From: CF-46 sp042408445
GTDB taxonomy: Bacteria; Chloroflexota; Limnocylindria; Limnocylindrales; CSP1-4
Direction of reading: 5' to 3'
Length of the DNA: 64,000 nucleotides
NCBI GenBank assembly: GCA_042408445.1
Contig: JBHORC010000039.1
Coordinates: 1 to 64,000, forward strand
In this document: piece by piece, positions 35,988 through 46,286 of the stretch
How positions within the stretch are numbered: the first letter of the stretch is position 1
How the letters are laid out: the number at the start of each line of letters is the position of its first letter
Notes under the pieces: model-generated
What the model saw: the letters and a program-made list of their open reading frames with translations, nothing else
Database searches by the model: none
Told to the model about the DNA's origin: nothing
Position numbers and translations under genes: made by a program

Positions 35988-36212
35988 ATGATCGAGCCCG
36001 GACGAGGCATGGCGTATGCCGCGCTCTTCTCCGAGATCGGCCTCTCGCTTCTGGTCACCACCCTCGCCGGCGTGCTCATCGGCCACTGGGCGGACGGGCA
36101 GCTGGGCCTGACACTCCCGGTCTTCGCGATCCTCGGGTTCCTCCTCGGGGCCGGGTCGGGGACGGTGATGATCTACCGGTTGGTGACGCGGTTTCTCAAG
36201 ACGATCGACTGA
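35988..36212 (+). CDS. atpI: AtpZ/AtpI-like F1Fo assembly protein
   Basis: A 74-residue protein with two membrane helices, typical of the AtpZ/AtpI proteins encoded first in many ATP synthase operons and implicated in c-ring assembly or ion supply. The pattern GVLIGHWADGQLG between helices and GFLLGAGSGTVMIYRL in helix 2 matches the AtpZ type. ATG 35988 follows the leader from the extended -10 promoter; an internal ATG at 36009 exists. A 10-bp hairpin separates it from atpB. Confidence 0.82.
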   Translation: MIEPGRGMAYAALFSEIGLSLLVTTLAGVLIGHWADGQLGLTLPVFAILGFLLGAGSGTVMIYRLVTRFLKTID

Positions 36213-36241
36213 GGCGGCTGCGACGGCAGCGATGACGGAAT

Positions 36242-36264
36242 CGAGCGCGGCGGTGCCGCGCTCG
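36242..36264 (+). other. perfect hairpin between atpI and atpB
   Basis: CGAGCGCGGC, loop GGT, then GCCGCGCTCG: a perfect 10-bp stem with no T run after it, ending 17 nt before the atpB GTG. It may act in mRNA processing, differential expression or partial termination; none of these is shown. Confidence 0.5.
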
Positions 36265-36281
36265 CCTTGTGTGGAGGGAGC

Positions 36282-37331
36282 GTGACGAGCGAGCAGGACG
36301 CGACCGGATCGGTCGCGCCGGCCCAGACGCCCGAGCCGGCCAGGCGCCGGAGCGTGGCCAGCGTCCTCACCTCGCGCTGGCTGCTGCTCGTCGGGCTCGT
36401 GCTCGTCCTCGACATCTTCGCGTTCGTCGCCTTCCCGCAGTCCCCCAAGGACCCGGCGACGGGCACGGAATGCGCCTTCCCCGCCTGCTTCATCGAGAAC
36501 TCGCTGGAGTTCCCCGCGCCGCACAACGTCATCGACCTCGCCCCCGGCTCGCCCGTCGCGGCCGGAGACCTCGTGACGTTCCACCCGAGCATCAGCAACA
36601 CGATCCTGACGATGTGGGTCGTCATGGCCGTCGTGCTCGTCGCGATCATCCTGATGGTCCGCGCTCCGAAGCTCCTGCCGGGCCGGGCCCAGAATGTCGT
36701 CGAGACCGTCTACGAGTTCCTGAGCGACTTCGGGATCGGCATCGCCGGGCCGGCCGCGGCCCCGTACATCCCGATCTTCATCGCCTACTTCCTGCTGATC
36801 CTCTTCGACAACTGGGTGGGCCTCGTCCCGCCGGTCGGCAAGCTCGAGTTCCTGCGCGCGCCGTCGAGCGACGTGAACATCACGATCGGCATGGCGCTCG
36901 TCAGCTTCGTCATCTTCGAGGCCGAAGGGTTCCGCAAGCTCGGCTTCGGCGGCTACCTCGGCAAGTTCTTCCCGCTCTACGAGTTCAAGAAGGGGATCGG
37001 GGCGGGGATCATCGCCCTGTTCGTCGGTCTGATCGAGCTGATGCTCGAGTTCGTCAAGCCGGTCACGCTCTCGATGCGGTTGTTCGGCAACATCTACGGC
37101 GGCGAGGTCGCCCTCGGCGTGATCACGACCCTCACCGTGTTCCTCATCCCGGTCGGCCTCATCGGCCTGGAGCTGATGCTCAACGCGATCCAGGCACTGA
37201 TCTTCAGCGTGCTCACGCTGATCTTCATCGTCCTGGCCATCGAGAGCCATCACGACGAGGAGGGGCATCTCGCCGAAGAGGTCATCGATGAGGCAACCGG
37301 GAGGGAGCAGTCGCTCCAGCCCGCCCACTGA
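36282..37331 (+). CDS. atpB: ATP synthase subunit a
   Basis: Proton-channel subunit of Fo. It has 349 residues. The essential Arg lies in KPVTLSMRLFGNIYGGE, on the helix facing the c-ring. The N-terminal part has one helix (about 28-46), then an extracytoplasmic stretch of about 60 residues with two Cys (ECAFPACF) that could form a disulfide, and then the four conserved helices. GTG 36282 is chosen because GGAGGG lies just upstream. The C-terminus has an added acidic/His tail (SHHDEEGH). Confidence 0.95.
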   Translation: MTSEQDATGSVAPAQTPEPARRRSVASVLTSRWLLLVGLVLVLDIFAFVAFPQSPKDPATGTECAFPACFIENSLEFPAPHNVIDLAPGSPVAAGDLVTFHPSISNTILTMWVVMAVVLVAIILMVRAPKLLPGRAQNVVETVYEFLSDFGIGIAGPAAAPYIPIFIAYFLLILFDNWVGLVPPVGKLEFLRAPSSDVNITIGMALVSFVIFEAEGFRKLGFGGYLGKFFPLYEFKKGIGAGIIALFVGLIELMLEFVKPVTLSMRLFGNIYGGEVALGVITTLTVFLIPVGLIGLELMLNAIQALIFSVLTLIFIVLAIESHHDEEGHLAEEVIDEATGREQSLQPAH

Positions 37332-37413
37332 CGCGCCGCCCAAGGCGCACGCTGCCCACCCAACGGTCCACGGACCCGAGCCGTCGCGCTCGGGCCACAG
37401 GAGGAGTTCTCGA

Positions 37414-37626
37414 ATGGAGCACATCGGCGCCGGTCTCGCGGCCCTCGGGGTCATCGGCCCCGGCATCGGCATCGGCATCCTCGCCGGCCTCTCCGCGCAG
37501 GCGATCGGCCGCAACCCCGACGCAGCCGGCCAGGTCCGCGGCATCGCGATCATCCTGGCGGCGTTCGCCGAAGGCCTCGGCGTCCTGGCGATCGTCGTCG
37601 GCCTGCTCGCGATCTTCATCAAGTAG
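37414..37626 (+). CDS. atpE: ATP synthase subunit c
   Basis: Forms the rotating Fo ring. It has 70 residues and two helices with the RNP loop (GRNPDAAGQ) and essential carboxylate Glu53 in AAFAEGLGVLAIVV. The residues around Glu53 do not match the Na+-binding set (Gln/Ser/Thr next to Glu), so it is probably proton-driven. AGGAGG lies 9 nt before ATG 37414. The high ribosome-site quality suits a subunit needed in about ten copies. Confidence 0.96.
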   Translation: MEHIGAGLAALGVIGPGIGIGILAGLSAQAIGRNPDAAGQVRGIAIILAAFAEGLGVLAIVVGLLAIFIK

Positions 37627-37650
37627 CCGGTCGCGATCGGAGAAGCCATC

Positions 37651-38268
37651 GTGGACCTGCTGGCGATCGCGTCCGGGATCGGGCACGAAGCCGTCCGGCT
37701 GACCGCCAATGCGGAGGCCGAGCCGCTGTTCCAGATCAACCTGTTCCAGGTGATCATCGCAGCGGCCAACTTCCTCGTGTTCCTCGTGATCATCTGGACG
37801 TTCGCGTTCAAGCCCGTCTCGAACATGCTCAGTGAGCGCAAGGCGCGCATCGAGGAGGGTCTTCGGGACGCGGAGGAGGCGCGCAAGGCCCGGGAATCGG
37901 CCGAGACCGAGCGGCTCGCGGCGCTCCAGGAGGCGCGGCGCGAGTCGAACGAGATCCTCGCCCGTGCCCAGCGGGTCGCGGACGAGTCGCGGGAGCGTGA
38001 CCTCGCGGCGACGCGCGAGGAGCTCGAGCGGATCCGGTCGCGAGCGGCCGCGGACCTCGAGGCGGAGAAGCAGCGTGCGATCGGCGAGCTGCGGGCGGAG
38101 GTCGCGGATCTCGCGCTCCAGGCCGCCGGCCGCGTCGTCGGCGAGACGATGACGGGCGAACGCCAGCGGCGGCTCGTCGAGGAGTTCCTCAGCGAGTCCG
38201 GCACCGCGCCCGGCGGTGACGGTGGGGCACGACCCGGACCGGCAGCGGCACCGGAGCGGCCCGCCTGA
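37651..38268 (+). CDS. atpF: ATP synthase subunit b
   Basis: Peripheral stalk of the synthase. It has 205 residues: a membrane helix (about 29-52; INLFQVIIAAANFLVFLVII), a long charged coiled coil (about 60-165), and a short Gly/Pro tail after the conserved GERQRRLVEEFL. One b gene only, so a homodimer is expected. The start is GTG 37651 with GGAGAAG 7-9 nt upstream. The stop TGA shares one base with the atpH ATG. Confidence 0.94.
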   Translation: MDLLAIASGIGHEAVRLTANAEAEPLFQINLFQVIIAAANFLVFLVIIWTFAFKPVSNMLSERKARIEEGLRDAEEARKARESAETERLAALQEARRESNEILARAQRVADESRERDLAATREELERIRSRAAADLEAEKQRAIGELRAEVADLALQAAGRVVGETMTGERQRRLVEEFLSESGTAPGGDGGARPGPAAAPERPA

Positions 38269-38810
38269 TGGCCAAGCGCGACAGCGCGCCCCGTCGCTAC
38301 GCGGATGCCGCGTTCGAGCTTGCGTCCCGCGACGGCTCGTTCGAGACGTGGCGGCGCGACCTGGACGGGGCGGCGAAGCTGTTCGCGGACGAGGCGCTCG
38401 CGGCGGTCCTCGCCAACCCGGCGCTGCCGCTCAAGGAGCGCCACACCCTGGCGGAGCGCGTCTTCACCGGGCTCTCGACGCCGGCCCGCAACCTCATCTT
38501 CGTGCTGATCCAGCGTGGCCGGATCGAGCAGCTGCCGCGCGTCGCCGCAGCCTTCGCAGAGCGCGACGACAAGCGGCAGGGGATCGTCCACGCCACCGCG
38601 ACGGCGGCCGCGCCGCTGACCGACACGGAGATCCGCGCGCTCACCGCGCGGCTGGAACAGATGACGGGCGGCCGAGTCGCCCTCGAGACCGATGTCGACG
38701 AGAGCCTGCTCGGCGGGCTGATCGTCCGGGTCGGTGACCGATTGATCGACGGGAGCGTCCGGGGCCGCCTCGAGCGACTGCGGAGCCAGCTCGCCTCTGG
38801 CGCTCTGTAG
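38268..38810 (+). CDS. atpH: ATP synthase subunit delta
   Basis: Joins the peripheral stalk to the F1 head (OSCP equivalent). It has 180 residues, a normal length. RRYADAAFELA at the start and the C-terminal LETDVDESLLGGLIVRVGDRLIDGSV are the family signature. It starts one base inside the atpF stop and is followed by atpA with AGGAG before it. Confidence 0.95.
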   Translation: MAKRDSAPRRYADAAFELASRDGSFETWRRDLDGAAKLFADEALAAVLANPALPLKERHTLAERVFTGLSTPARNLIFVLIQRGRIEQLPRVAAAFAERDDKRQGIVHATATAAAPLTDTEIRALTARLEQMTGGRVALETDVDESLLGGLIVRVGDRLIDGSVRGRLERLRSQLASGAL

Positions 38811-38823
38811 GAGACCCTGCGCA

Positions 38824-40359
<1,536 letters not shown>

Positions 40360-40387
40360 ATGACGCCGCTCGTCCGAGGGCAGCTCG

Positions 40388-41239
40388 ATGGCTAGTCAGC
40401 GGGATATCCGCCGGCGGATCCAGTCGTCCCGCAACATCAAGCAGATCACGCGGGCGATGCAGTTCGTGGCCGCCTCGAAGCTGAAGCGCGCGCAGGAGGC
40501 GACCCTCGCCGCCCGGCCCTACGCGGACAAGCTGGACGAGGTCCTCGCCGACGTGGCGAGCGTCCTGGACGCGGACGACCATCCGCTGCTGCAGCGGCGC
40601 GACACCGGGAAGCGGCTCGTGATCCTCGTGACCACGGACCGCGGTCTCGCGGGCGCGCTGAACACGAACACGATCCGGTTCGCCGCCCAGCAGATCACGT
40701 CGACGACCGGCGACCTCACCGTCGTCACGGTCGGCCGCAAGGGCCGCGACGCCATGCGCCGCTCGCGCGTGCCGCTCGAGGCCCACTTCGACGGGTTCCG
40801 GGAGCGACCGTCCTTCGCGGACATCCTGCCGCTCGCCCGCCTCGTCACGGACGGCTACCTCGACGGGACGTTCGGCCGGGTCGACCTGATCTACAGCAAG
40901 TTCGTATCGACGCTGGTCCAACGGGCCGTCGTCGACACGCTGCTGCCGATCGAGCCCGGCGAGGACACGAAGGGCATCCCCGGCAACCAGTTCATCTTCG
41001 AGCCCAATGCGGGCGCGGTCCTCGAGCAGCTCCTGCCACGCTACGTGGCAACCCGCCTCTTCCAGTCGGCGCTCGAGACGACGGCGAGCTTCTTCTCGAG
41101 CCAGATGGTCGCGATGAAGAACGCCACCGAGAACGCCGAGGAGCTCATCGAGGACCTGACCCTCGCCTACAACAAGGTCCGCCAGTCCAACATCACCCGC
41201 GAGATGATCGAGATCGCGTCCGGCGCACAGGCCGGCTAG
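40388..41239 (+). CDS. atpG: ATP synthase subunit gamma
   Basis: Central rotor shaft. It has 283 residues. N-terminal IRRRIQSSRNIKQITRAMQF and C-terminal AMKNATENAEELIEDLTLAY with NKVRQSNITREMIEI are the two long helices that form the coiled-coil axle and are the most conserved parts of the family. Start ATG 40388 with GAGGG about 7 nt upstream. Confidence 0.97.
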   Translation: MASQRDIRRRIQSSRNIKQITRAMQFVAASKLKRAQEATLAARPYADKLDEVLADVASVLDADDHPLLQRRDTGKRLVILVTTDRGLAGALNTNTIRFAAQQITSTTGDLTVVTVGRKGRDAMRRSRVPLEAHFDGFRERPSFADILPLARLVTDGYLDGTFGRVDLIYSKFVSTLVQRAVVDTLLPIEPGEDTKGIPGNQFIFEPNAGAVLEQLLPRYVATRLFQSALETTASFFSSQMVAMKNATENAEELIEDLTLAYNKVRQSNITREMIEIASGAQAG

Positions 41240-41263
41240 CGCGACCAGGAGGCTTCATTCCCC

Positions 41264-42676
41264 ATGGCGACTGCTGCGCCCGCCGCGACCGGCCACGTCA
41301 TCCAGATCACCGGCCCGGTGGTCGACATCGAGTTCCCGCCCGGCCAGCTGCCGGCGATCTACAACGCCGTCGCGATCAAGCGCGAGGGGCAGAGCGACCT
41401 CGTCTGCGAGGTCCAGCAGCACCTCGGCAACAACTGGGTCCGCGCGGTGGCGATGACGACGACCGACGGGCTCGCCCGCGGCGTGGAAGTGCACGACACG
41501 GGCGCACCGATCTCGGTGCCGGTCGGCGAGGTCACGCTCGGCCGCGTGTTCGACGTCCTGGGCAACGCGATCGACGGCAAGGAGCCGGTGTCGCGCGAGA
41601 AGACGCTGCCGATCCACCGCAGCGCTCCCGCGTTCGACCAGCAGACGACCGAGATCGAGCTCTTCGAGACGGGCCTGAAGGTCATCGACCTGATCTGCCC
41701 CTTCAAGAAGGGCGGCAAGATCGGGATCTTCGGTGGGGCCGGCGTCGGCAAGACGGTCATCATTCAGGAGCTGATCAACAACGTCGCGACGAAGCACTCC
41801 GGCGTGTCCGTCTTCGCCGGTGTCGGCGAGCGCAGCCGCGAGGGCAACGACCTCATCGCCGAGATGACGGAGTCCGGCGTCATCAAGAGCACGGCGTTCG
41901 TCTTCGGCCAGATGAACGAGCCGCCCGGTGCCCGCCAGCGGGTGGGGCTGAGCGGCCTGACGATGGCCGAGTACTTCCGTGACGAGGAGGGCCGCGACGT
42001 CCTCCTCTTCATCGACAACATCTTCCGCTTCACGCAGGCGGGATCCGAAGTCTCGGCGCTCCTCGGCCGGATGCCGTCCGCGGTCGGCTACCAGCCGAAC
42101 CTCGCGACGGAGATGGCCGGTCTCCAGGAGCGGATCACGTCGACGAAGAACGGCTCGATCACGAGCCTCCAGGCGGTGTTCGTCCCGGCGGACGACTACA
42201 CGGACCCGGCTCCGGCGACGACCTTCGCCCACCTCGACTCGACGATCCGGCTGGAGCGCTCGATCGCGGAGCTCGGGATCTATCCCGCGGTGGACCCGCT
42301 CACCTCGACGTCGACCGTGCTGGACCCGAACGTCGTCGGCCAGGAGCACTACGACGTCGCGCAGGAGACGAAGCGCGTCCTCCAGCGCTACCGGGACCTC
42401 CAGGACATCATCGCGATCCTCGGGATCGACGAGCTGTCCGCGGAGGACAAGGCGGTCGTCGGACGCGCCCGGCGGCTCCAGCGGTTCAAGAGCCAGCCGT
42501 TCACCGTCGCCCAGGTGTTCACTGGGCGCGAGGGCAAGTACGTCACGATCAAGGACACCGTCGCGAGCTTCAAGGAGATCCTCGAGGGCAAGGTCGACGA
42601 CCTGCCGGAGCAGGCCTTCTTCCTGGCGGGCACGATCGACGACGTCCGCGAGAACGCGACGAAGCTGGCGGGCTGA
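41264..42676 (+). CDS. atpD: ATP synthase subunit beta
   Basis: Catalytic subunit of F1. It has 470 residues with Walker A GGAGVGKT at 157-164, the catalytic-Glu region GERSREGNDL, and LLFIDNIFRFTQAGSEVSAL for Walker B. The DELSEED segment that contacts gamma reads DELSAED, a mild variant. AGGAGG precedes ATG 41264. Confidence 0.98.
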   Translation: MATAAPAATGHVIQITGPVVDIEFPPGQLPAIYNAVAIKREGQSDLVCEVQQHLGNNWVRAVAMTTTDGLARGVEVHDTGAPISVPVGEVTLGRVFDVLGNAIDGKEPVSREKTLPIHRSAPAFDQQTTEIELFETGLKVIDLICPFKKGGKIGIFGGAGVGKTVIIQELINNVATKHSGVSVFAGVGERSREGNDLIAEMTESGVIKSTAFVFGQMNEPPGARQRVGLSGLTMAEYFRDEEGRDVLLFIDNIFRFTQAGSEVSALLGRMPSAVGYQPNLATEMAGLQERITSTKNGSITSLQAVFVPADDYTDPAPATTFAHLDSTIRLERSIAELGIYPAVDPLTSTSTVLDPNVVGQEHYDVAQETKRVLQRYRDLQDIIAILGIDELSAEDKAVVGRARRLQRFKSQPFTVAQVFTGREGKYVTIKDTVASFKEILEGKVDDLPEQAFFLAGTIDDVRENATKLAG

Positions 42677-42680
42677 CAAC

Positions 42681-43109
42681 GTGCCGATCCAGCTCGAGAT
42701 CGTCACGCCGGAGAAGCTCGCCTATTCCGACGAGGTGGACGCCGTCGTCCTCCCCGGCAGCGAGGGCGAGCTCGGCATCCTGCCCCACCACGCCCCTCTG
42801 ATCTCGACGCTCGGCGCGGGCGAGCTGCGGCTCCGGAAGGGTGGCCAGGAGGAGTACTTCGCGATCGTCGGCGGCTTCGTCCAGGTCCTCCCGGACAAGG
42901 TCGTCGTGATGGCGGAGACCGCCGACATCGCCTCGGAGATCGATCTCCAACGGGCCGAGGAGGCCCGGCGACAGGCGGAGCAGGCGCTCGAGGGCGGCTA
43001 TGTCGAGGGCGCCGACCTGGCTGCGGCGCGAGCGGCGCTGGAGCGGGCGCTCACCCGGATCCGCGTCGCGGAGCGGCGTCATCGCGAGGGGCCGCGACAT
43101 CGCGCGTAG
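42681..43109 (+). CDS. atpC: ATP synthase subunit epsilon
   Basis: Inhibitory rotor subunit. It has 142 residues; the N-terminal beta-sandwich (LEIVTPEKLAYSDEVDAVVL, GELGILPHHAPLISTL) and C-terminal two-helix part (LQRAEEARRQAEQAL, AARAALERALTRIRVAE) are both present. GTG 42681 lies 4 nt after the atpD stop with no clear ribosome site of its own, suggesting translation coupling. The last residues are His/Arg-rich. Confidence 0.94.
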   Translation: MPIQLEIVTPEKLAYSDEVDAVVLPGSEGELGILPHHAPLISTLGAGELRLRKGGQEEYFAIVGGFVQVLPDKVVVMAETADIASEIDLQRAEEARRQAEQALEGGYVEGADLAAARAALERALTRIRVAERRHREGPRHRA

Positions 43110-43176
43110 CCCCGACGAGGGCGGCGGCGGGGGCACTCCGCGACGTCCCGGGACACGAGACCGATGAGCAGGCGAC

Positions 43177-44523
43177 ATGGCTGACGCCCGTCCCTTCCAC
43201 TGGGAGTACACGCCCGAGCCGGTGACCCGCGAGGTCTTCCGGATCGATGGCGGCGTGCCGCTGCGCGGCGAGGTGCCGATCAGCGGGTCGAAGAACGCGG
43301 CGCTGAAGATGTTCGCCGCGGCCACCCTGACCGGCGAGCGCTGCCGGTTCACGAACGTCCCGGAGATCGAGGACGTGCGGGTCATGGCGGACACGCTGCG
43401 CGACCTCGGCGTCGTCGTCGACCATCCCGAGGCGAATGTCTACGAGATCGCCTCCGGCGACGTGGAGTGGCTGTTCGTGCCGCTCGAGGCGGCGGCGAAG
43501 ATGCGGGCGTCGTTCATCCTGCTCGGCCCGCTCCTCGCCCGGTTCGGCCGGGTGATCATCAGCAACCCCGGTGGCGATCGGATCGGTCGGCGGCCCGTGG
43601 ACCTCCACGTCGAATCGATGCGGACGCTCGGCGCGACGATCGAGTACCGGAACGGCTACTACTTCGCGACGTCGCCGGGCCGGCTGCGCGGGACCGAGGT
43701 CCGGTTCCCGTTCGTCTCCGTGATGGGCACGGAGAACGCGATGCTCGCCGCGACCCTCGCCGACGGCCACACCGTGATCCGGCCGGCCGCTCGGGAGCCG
43801 GAGGTCGATGACCTGATCGTGTTCCTCCAGAAGATGGGCGCCCAGATCGAGCGGACCTATCCGGACACGATCGAGGTCCAGGGTCGTCGTCGCCTCCGGG
43901 GCGCCGAGCACCGGGTGATGCCGGACCGGATCGAGGCGGGCACGTTCGCCGTCGCCGGCGCGGTGACCGGCGGGCGCGTCACCCTCACCGGCGCGCCGTG
44001 CGACCAGATGACGGCCTTCCTCGACGTCCTTGCCCGGGCAGGCGTGGACGCCCAGTGCGCGGGCGACCGGATCGAGATCGACGGCAGCGCGCTCGGCGAC
44101 GGCGGGTACCGCGCGGTCAGCGTCGAGACGGCGCCGTATCCCGGGCTCGCCACGGACATCCAGCCGCCGACGTGCGTCCTGCTGACCCAGGCGAGCGGCG
44201 ACTCGCGGATCCACGAGGCGATCTTCGAGGACCGCCTGGAGTGGCTTTCCGAGCTCCGCAAGATGGGCGCCAAGGTCCGCATCGCCGACAAGCACCACGC
44301 CGTCATCCACGGCCCGACGCCGCTCCGCGGCGCCGTCGTCGACATCTCCGACCTGCGAGCCGGCGCCTCGCTGATCCTCGCGGCGCTCGCCGCGAAGGGC
44401 CAGTCCGTCATCCACGGCGCTCACCACGTGGAGCGGGGGTATGAGAACATCGAACGCAAGTTCGCCGATCTGGGCGCCCGGATCGCGCGCCTCGAAGAAG
44501 GGATTGCTTCCACCTCCTCATGA
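43177..44523 (+). CDS. murA: UDP-GlcNAc 1-carboxyvinyltransferase, fosfomycin-insensitive type
   Basis: First committed step of peptidoglycan precursor synthesis: enolpyruvyl transfer from PEP to UDP-GlcNAc in the cytoplasm. It has 448 residues with ISGSKNAALK (Lys39, matching E. coli Lys22). The active-site loop is NPGGDRIGRRPVDLH, so the residue equivalent to E. coli Cys115, the fosfomycin target, is Asp134. The same Cys-to-Asp change occurs in M. tuberculosis and Chlamydia MurA and makes the enzyme insensitive to fosfomycin. About 18 extra residues precede the core. It overlaps mreB as ATGA. Confidence 0.96.
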   Translation: MADARPFHWEYTPEPVTREVFRIDGGVPLRGEVPISGSKNAALKMFAAATLTGERCRFTNVPEIEDVRVMADTLRDLGVVVDHPEANVYEIASGDVEWLFVPLEAAAKMRASFILLGPLLARFGRVIISNPGGDRIGRRPVDLHVESMRTLGATIEYRNGYYFATSPGRLRGTEVRFPFVSVMGTENAMLAATLADGHTVIRPAAREPEVDDLIVFLQKMGAQIERTYPDTIEVQGRRRLRGAEHRVMPDRIEAGTFAVAGAVTGGRVTLTGAPCDQMTAFLDVLARAGVDAQCAGDRIEIDGSALGDGGYRAVSVETAPYPGLATDIQPPTCVLLTQASGDSRIHEAIFEDRLEWLSELRKMGAKVRIADKHHAVIHGPTPLRGAVVDISDLRAGASLILAALAAKGQSVIHGAHHVERGYENIERKFADLGARIARLEEGIASTSS

Positions 44524-45518
44524 AGATCGGTATCGACCTCGGCACGGCCAACGTCCTCGTCTACGTGAAGGGCAAGGGCGTCGTGATCACGGAACCGTCC
44601 GTCGTTGCGGTGTCCGACGACAACCGCATCGTGGCCGTCGGCGAGGAAGCCCGCGAGATGATCGGCCGGACCCCCGGCAACATCCAGGCGATCCGGCCGA
44701 TGAAGGACGGCGTCATCGCGGACTACGTGATCACCGAGGCGATGCTCCGCTTCTTCATCGCCAAGGCCCGCAAGGGCCGCATCGGGCTGTCGCGGCCGGA
44801 GGTGATGATCAGCGTCCCCGCCGGCGTCACGTCCGTCGAGAAGCGGGCCGTCCGCGACGCCGCCCTGAAGGCCGGCGCGAAGGAGGCGTACCTCATCGAG
44901 GAGCCGCTGGCGGCGGCGATCGGCGCGAACGTTCCGATCAGCGGGCCGTCCGGAAACATGGTCATCGACATCGGCGGCGGGACGAGCGAGATCGCCGTGA
45001 TCGCGCTCGGCGGGATCGTCGTTTCGACATCTCTCCGCGTGGGCGGCAACAAGTTCGACGAGCACATCGCCACGTACATCCGCAAGAAGTACAACCTGAT
45101 GATCGGCGAGCGGACGGCCGAGGAGGTCAAGATCCAGATCGGGACCGCCCTCCCGCTCGAGCGCGAGCTCCAGATGGAGGTTCGCGGACGGGACCTGATC
45201 GCCGGCCTGCCGCGGACGATCCCGATCACCTCGTCGGAGGTGATGGAGGCGATCGAGGCGCCGCTCCAGCAGCTCGTGGCCGCCGTCCGGACCGTCCTCG
45301 AGCAGACGCCGCCGGAGCTGTCCTCGGACATCATCGACAAGGGCATGGTGATGTCCGGCGGCGGCTCGCTCCTCCGCAACATCGACAAGCTCCTCACCCA
45401 GGTGACCGGGGTGCCGTGCCACGTTGCGGAGAACGCGCTCAACTGCGTCGCGCTCGGCACCGGGCTGGCGCTGGAGCACTTCGACTTCTTCAAGAAGTCG
45501 CTCGTGTCCCAGATCTGA
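44520..45518 (+). CDS. mreB: Rod-shape-determining actin homologue MreB
   Basis: Membrane-associated actin-like filament that directs elongasome movement. It has 332 residues with GIDLGTANVLVYVKGKG (phosphate 1), VIDIGGGTSEIAVIALGGI (phosphate 2), and MVMSGGGSLLRNIDKLL (adenosine). ATG 44520 overlaps murA. The membrane-facing amphipathic N-terminal helix is absent, as in most Gram-positive-type MreB. No mreC follows; mreD, mrdA and rodA are 30 kb upstream. Confidence 0.96.
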   Translation: MKIGIDLGTANVLVYVKGKGVVITEPSVVAVSDDNRIVAVGEEAREMIGRTPGNIQAIRPMKDGVIADYVITEAMLRFFIAKARKGRIGLSRPEVMISVPAGVTSVEKRAVRDAALKAGAKEAYLIEEPLAAAIGANVPISGPSGNMVIDIGGGTSEIAVIALGGIVVSTSLRVGGNKFDEHIATYIRKKYNLMIGERTAEEVKIQIGTALPLERELQMEVRGRDLIAGLPRTIPITSSEVMEAIEAPLQQLVAAVRTVLEQTPPELSSDIIDKGMVMSGGGSLLRNIDKLLTQVTGVPCHVAENALNCVALGTGLALEHFDFFKKSLVSQI

Positions 45519-45521
45519 GGC

Positions 45522-46286
45522 GTGGCTCTCGGCGGCGTCGCCGGTCCTGAGGCGGCGTCGGGTCGCCGGTTCTTCGCCGACCTCCACACGCACTCGAACG
45601 CCTCGTTCGACTCCCTCGCGTCGCCGTCGGCGCTCGTCCGGACCGCCGCCCAGCGCGGGCTGACCCACCTCGCGATCACGGATCACGACCGGATCGAGGG
45701 GGCGCTCGCGGGCCGCGAGATTGCCCGCGAGGTCGCGCCGGAGCTCACGGTGATCGTCGGCGAGGAGATCCGGACGGCGGACGGCGATCTGATCGCCCTG
45801 TTCCTCGAGTCCGCGGTGCCGCCCGGGCTCCCGGCTGCCGCGACGATCGCCGCCGTTCGCGAGCAGGGCGGCCTCGTCGGGATCCCGCACCCGTTCGACC
45901 GGTTCCGTGGGTCGCTGCTCCGGGACGCCGGTCTCGAGACGCTCGTGGACGAGGTCGACTGGATCGAGACGCACAATGCGCGGATCGCCGTCGGCAACGG
46001 CAATCTCCGCGCCGCCGAGCTGGCTCACGCGGCGGGTCGCCCGGGGATCGGCGTGTCCGATGCCCACACGGCATTCGAGGTGGGTGTGGCGTACACGACC
46101 TTCGCACGGGATCCCTCGACCGCGGCCGGACTCCTGGCCGCGCTCCAGACCGCTGAGGTCGTCGGCGGCCGCGCCTCCCTCTATGCCCGGCTCGTGACGC
46201 CCGTCGCGAAGGTGATCCAGCGGTCGCGAGGCAACCGCCGGGTGGCGATCGGGCGTCCGGGCGAGCGCGCGGAGGTGCGGCGATGA
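45522..46286 (+). CDS. PHP-domain metal-dependent phosphoesterase
   Basis: A 254-residue PHP protein. Metal ligands of the first motif are DLHTHSNASFDS, then AITDHDRIEGA, the Glu in VGEEIRTADGDL, HPFDRFRGS and late VSDAHTAFEVG, giving all the His/Asp positions of an active three-metal site. Relatives degrade 3',5'-nucleotide phosphates or short RNAs (TrpH/YciV type); the substrate here is unknown. GTG 45522 follows mreB by 3 nt and its stop overlaps the flippase-like gene as ATGA, so it probably belongs to the murA-mreB transcript. Confidence 0.87.
   Translation: MALGGVAGPEAASGRRFFADLHTHSNASFDSLASPSALVRTAAQRGLTHLAITDHDRIEGALAGREIAREVAPELTVIVGEEIRTADGDLIALFLESAVPPGLPAAATIAAVREQGGLVGIPHPFDRFRGSLLRDAGLETLVDEVDWIETHNARIAVGNGNLRAAELAHAAGRPGIGVSDAHTAFEVGVAYTTFARDPSTAAGLLAALQTAEVVGGRASLYARLVTPVAKVIQRSRGNRRVAIGRPGERAEVRR

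Noticed and set aside
36242..36264. intrinsic terminator after atpI
   Set aside because: The stem is perfect but is followed by CCTTGT, not a U run, and the operon continues 17 nt later.
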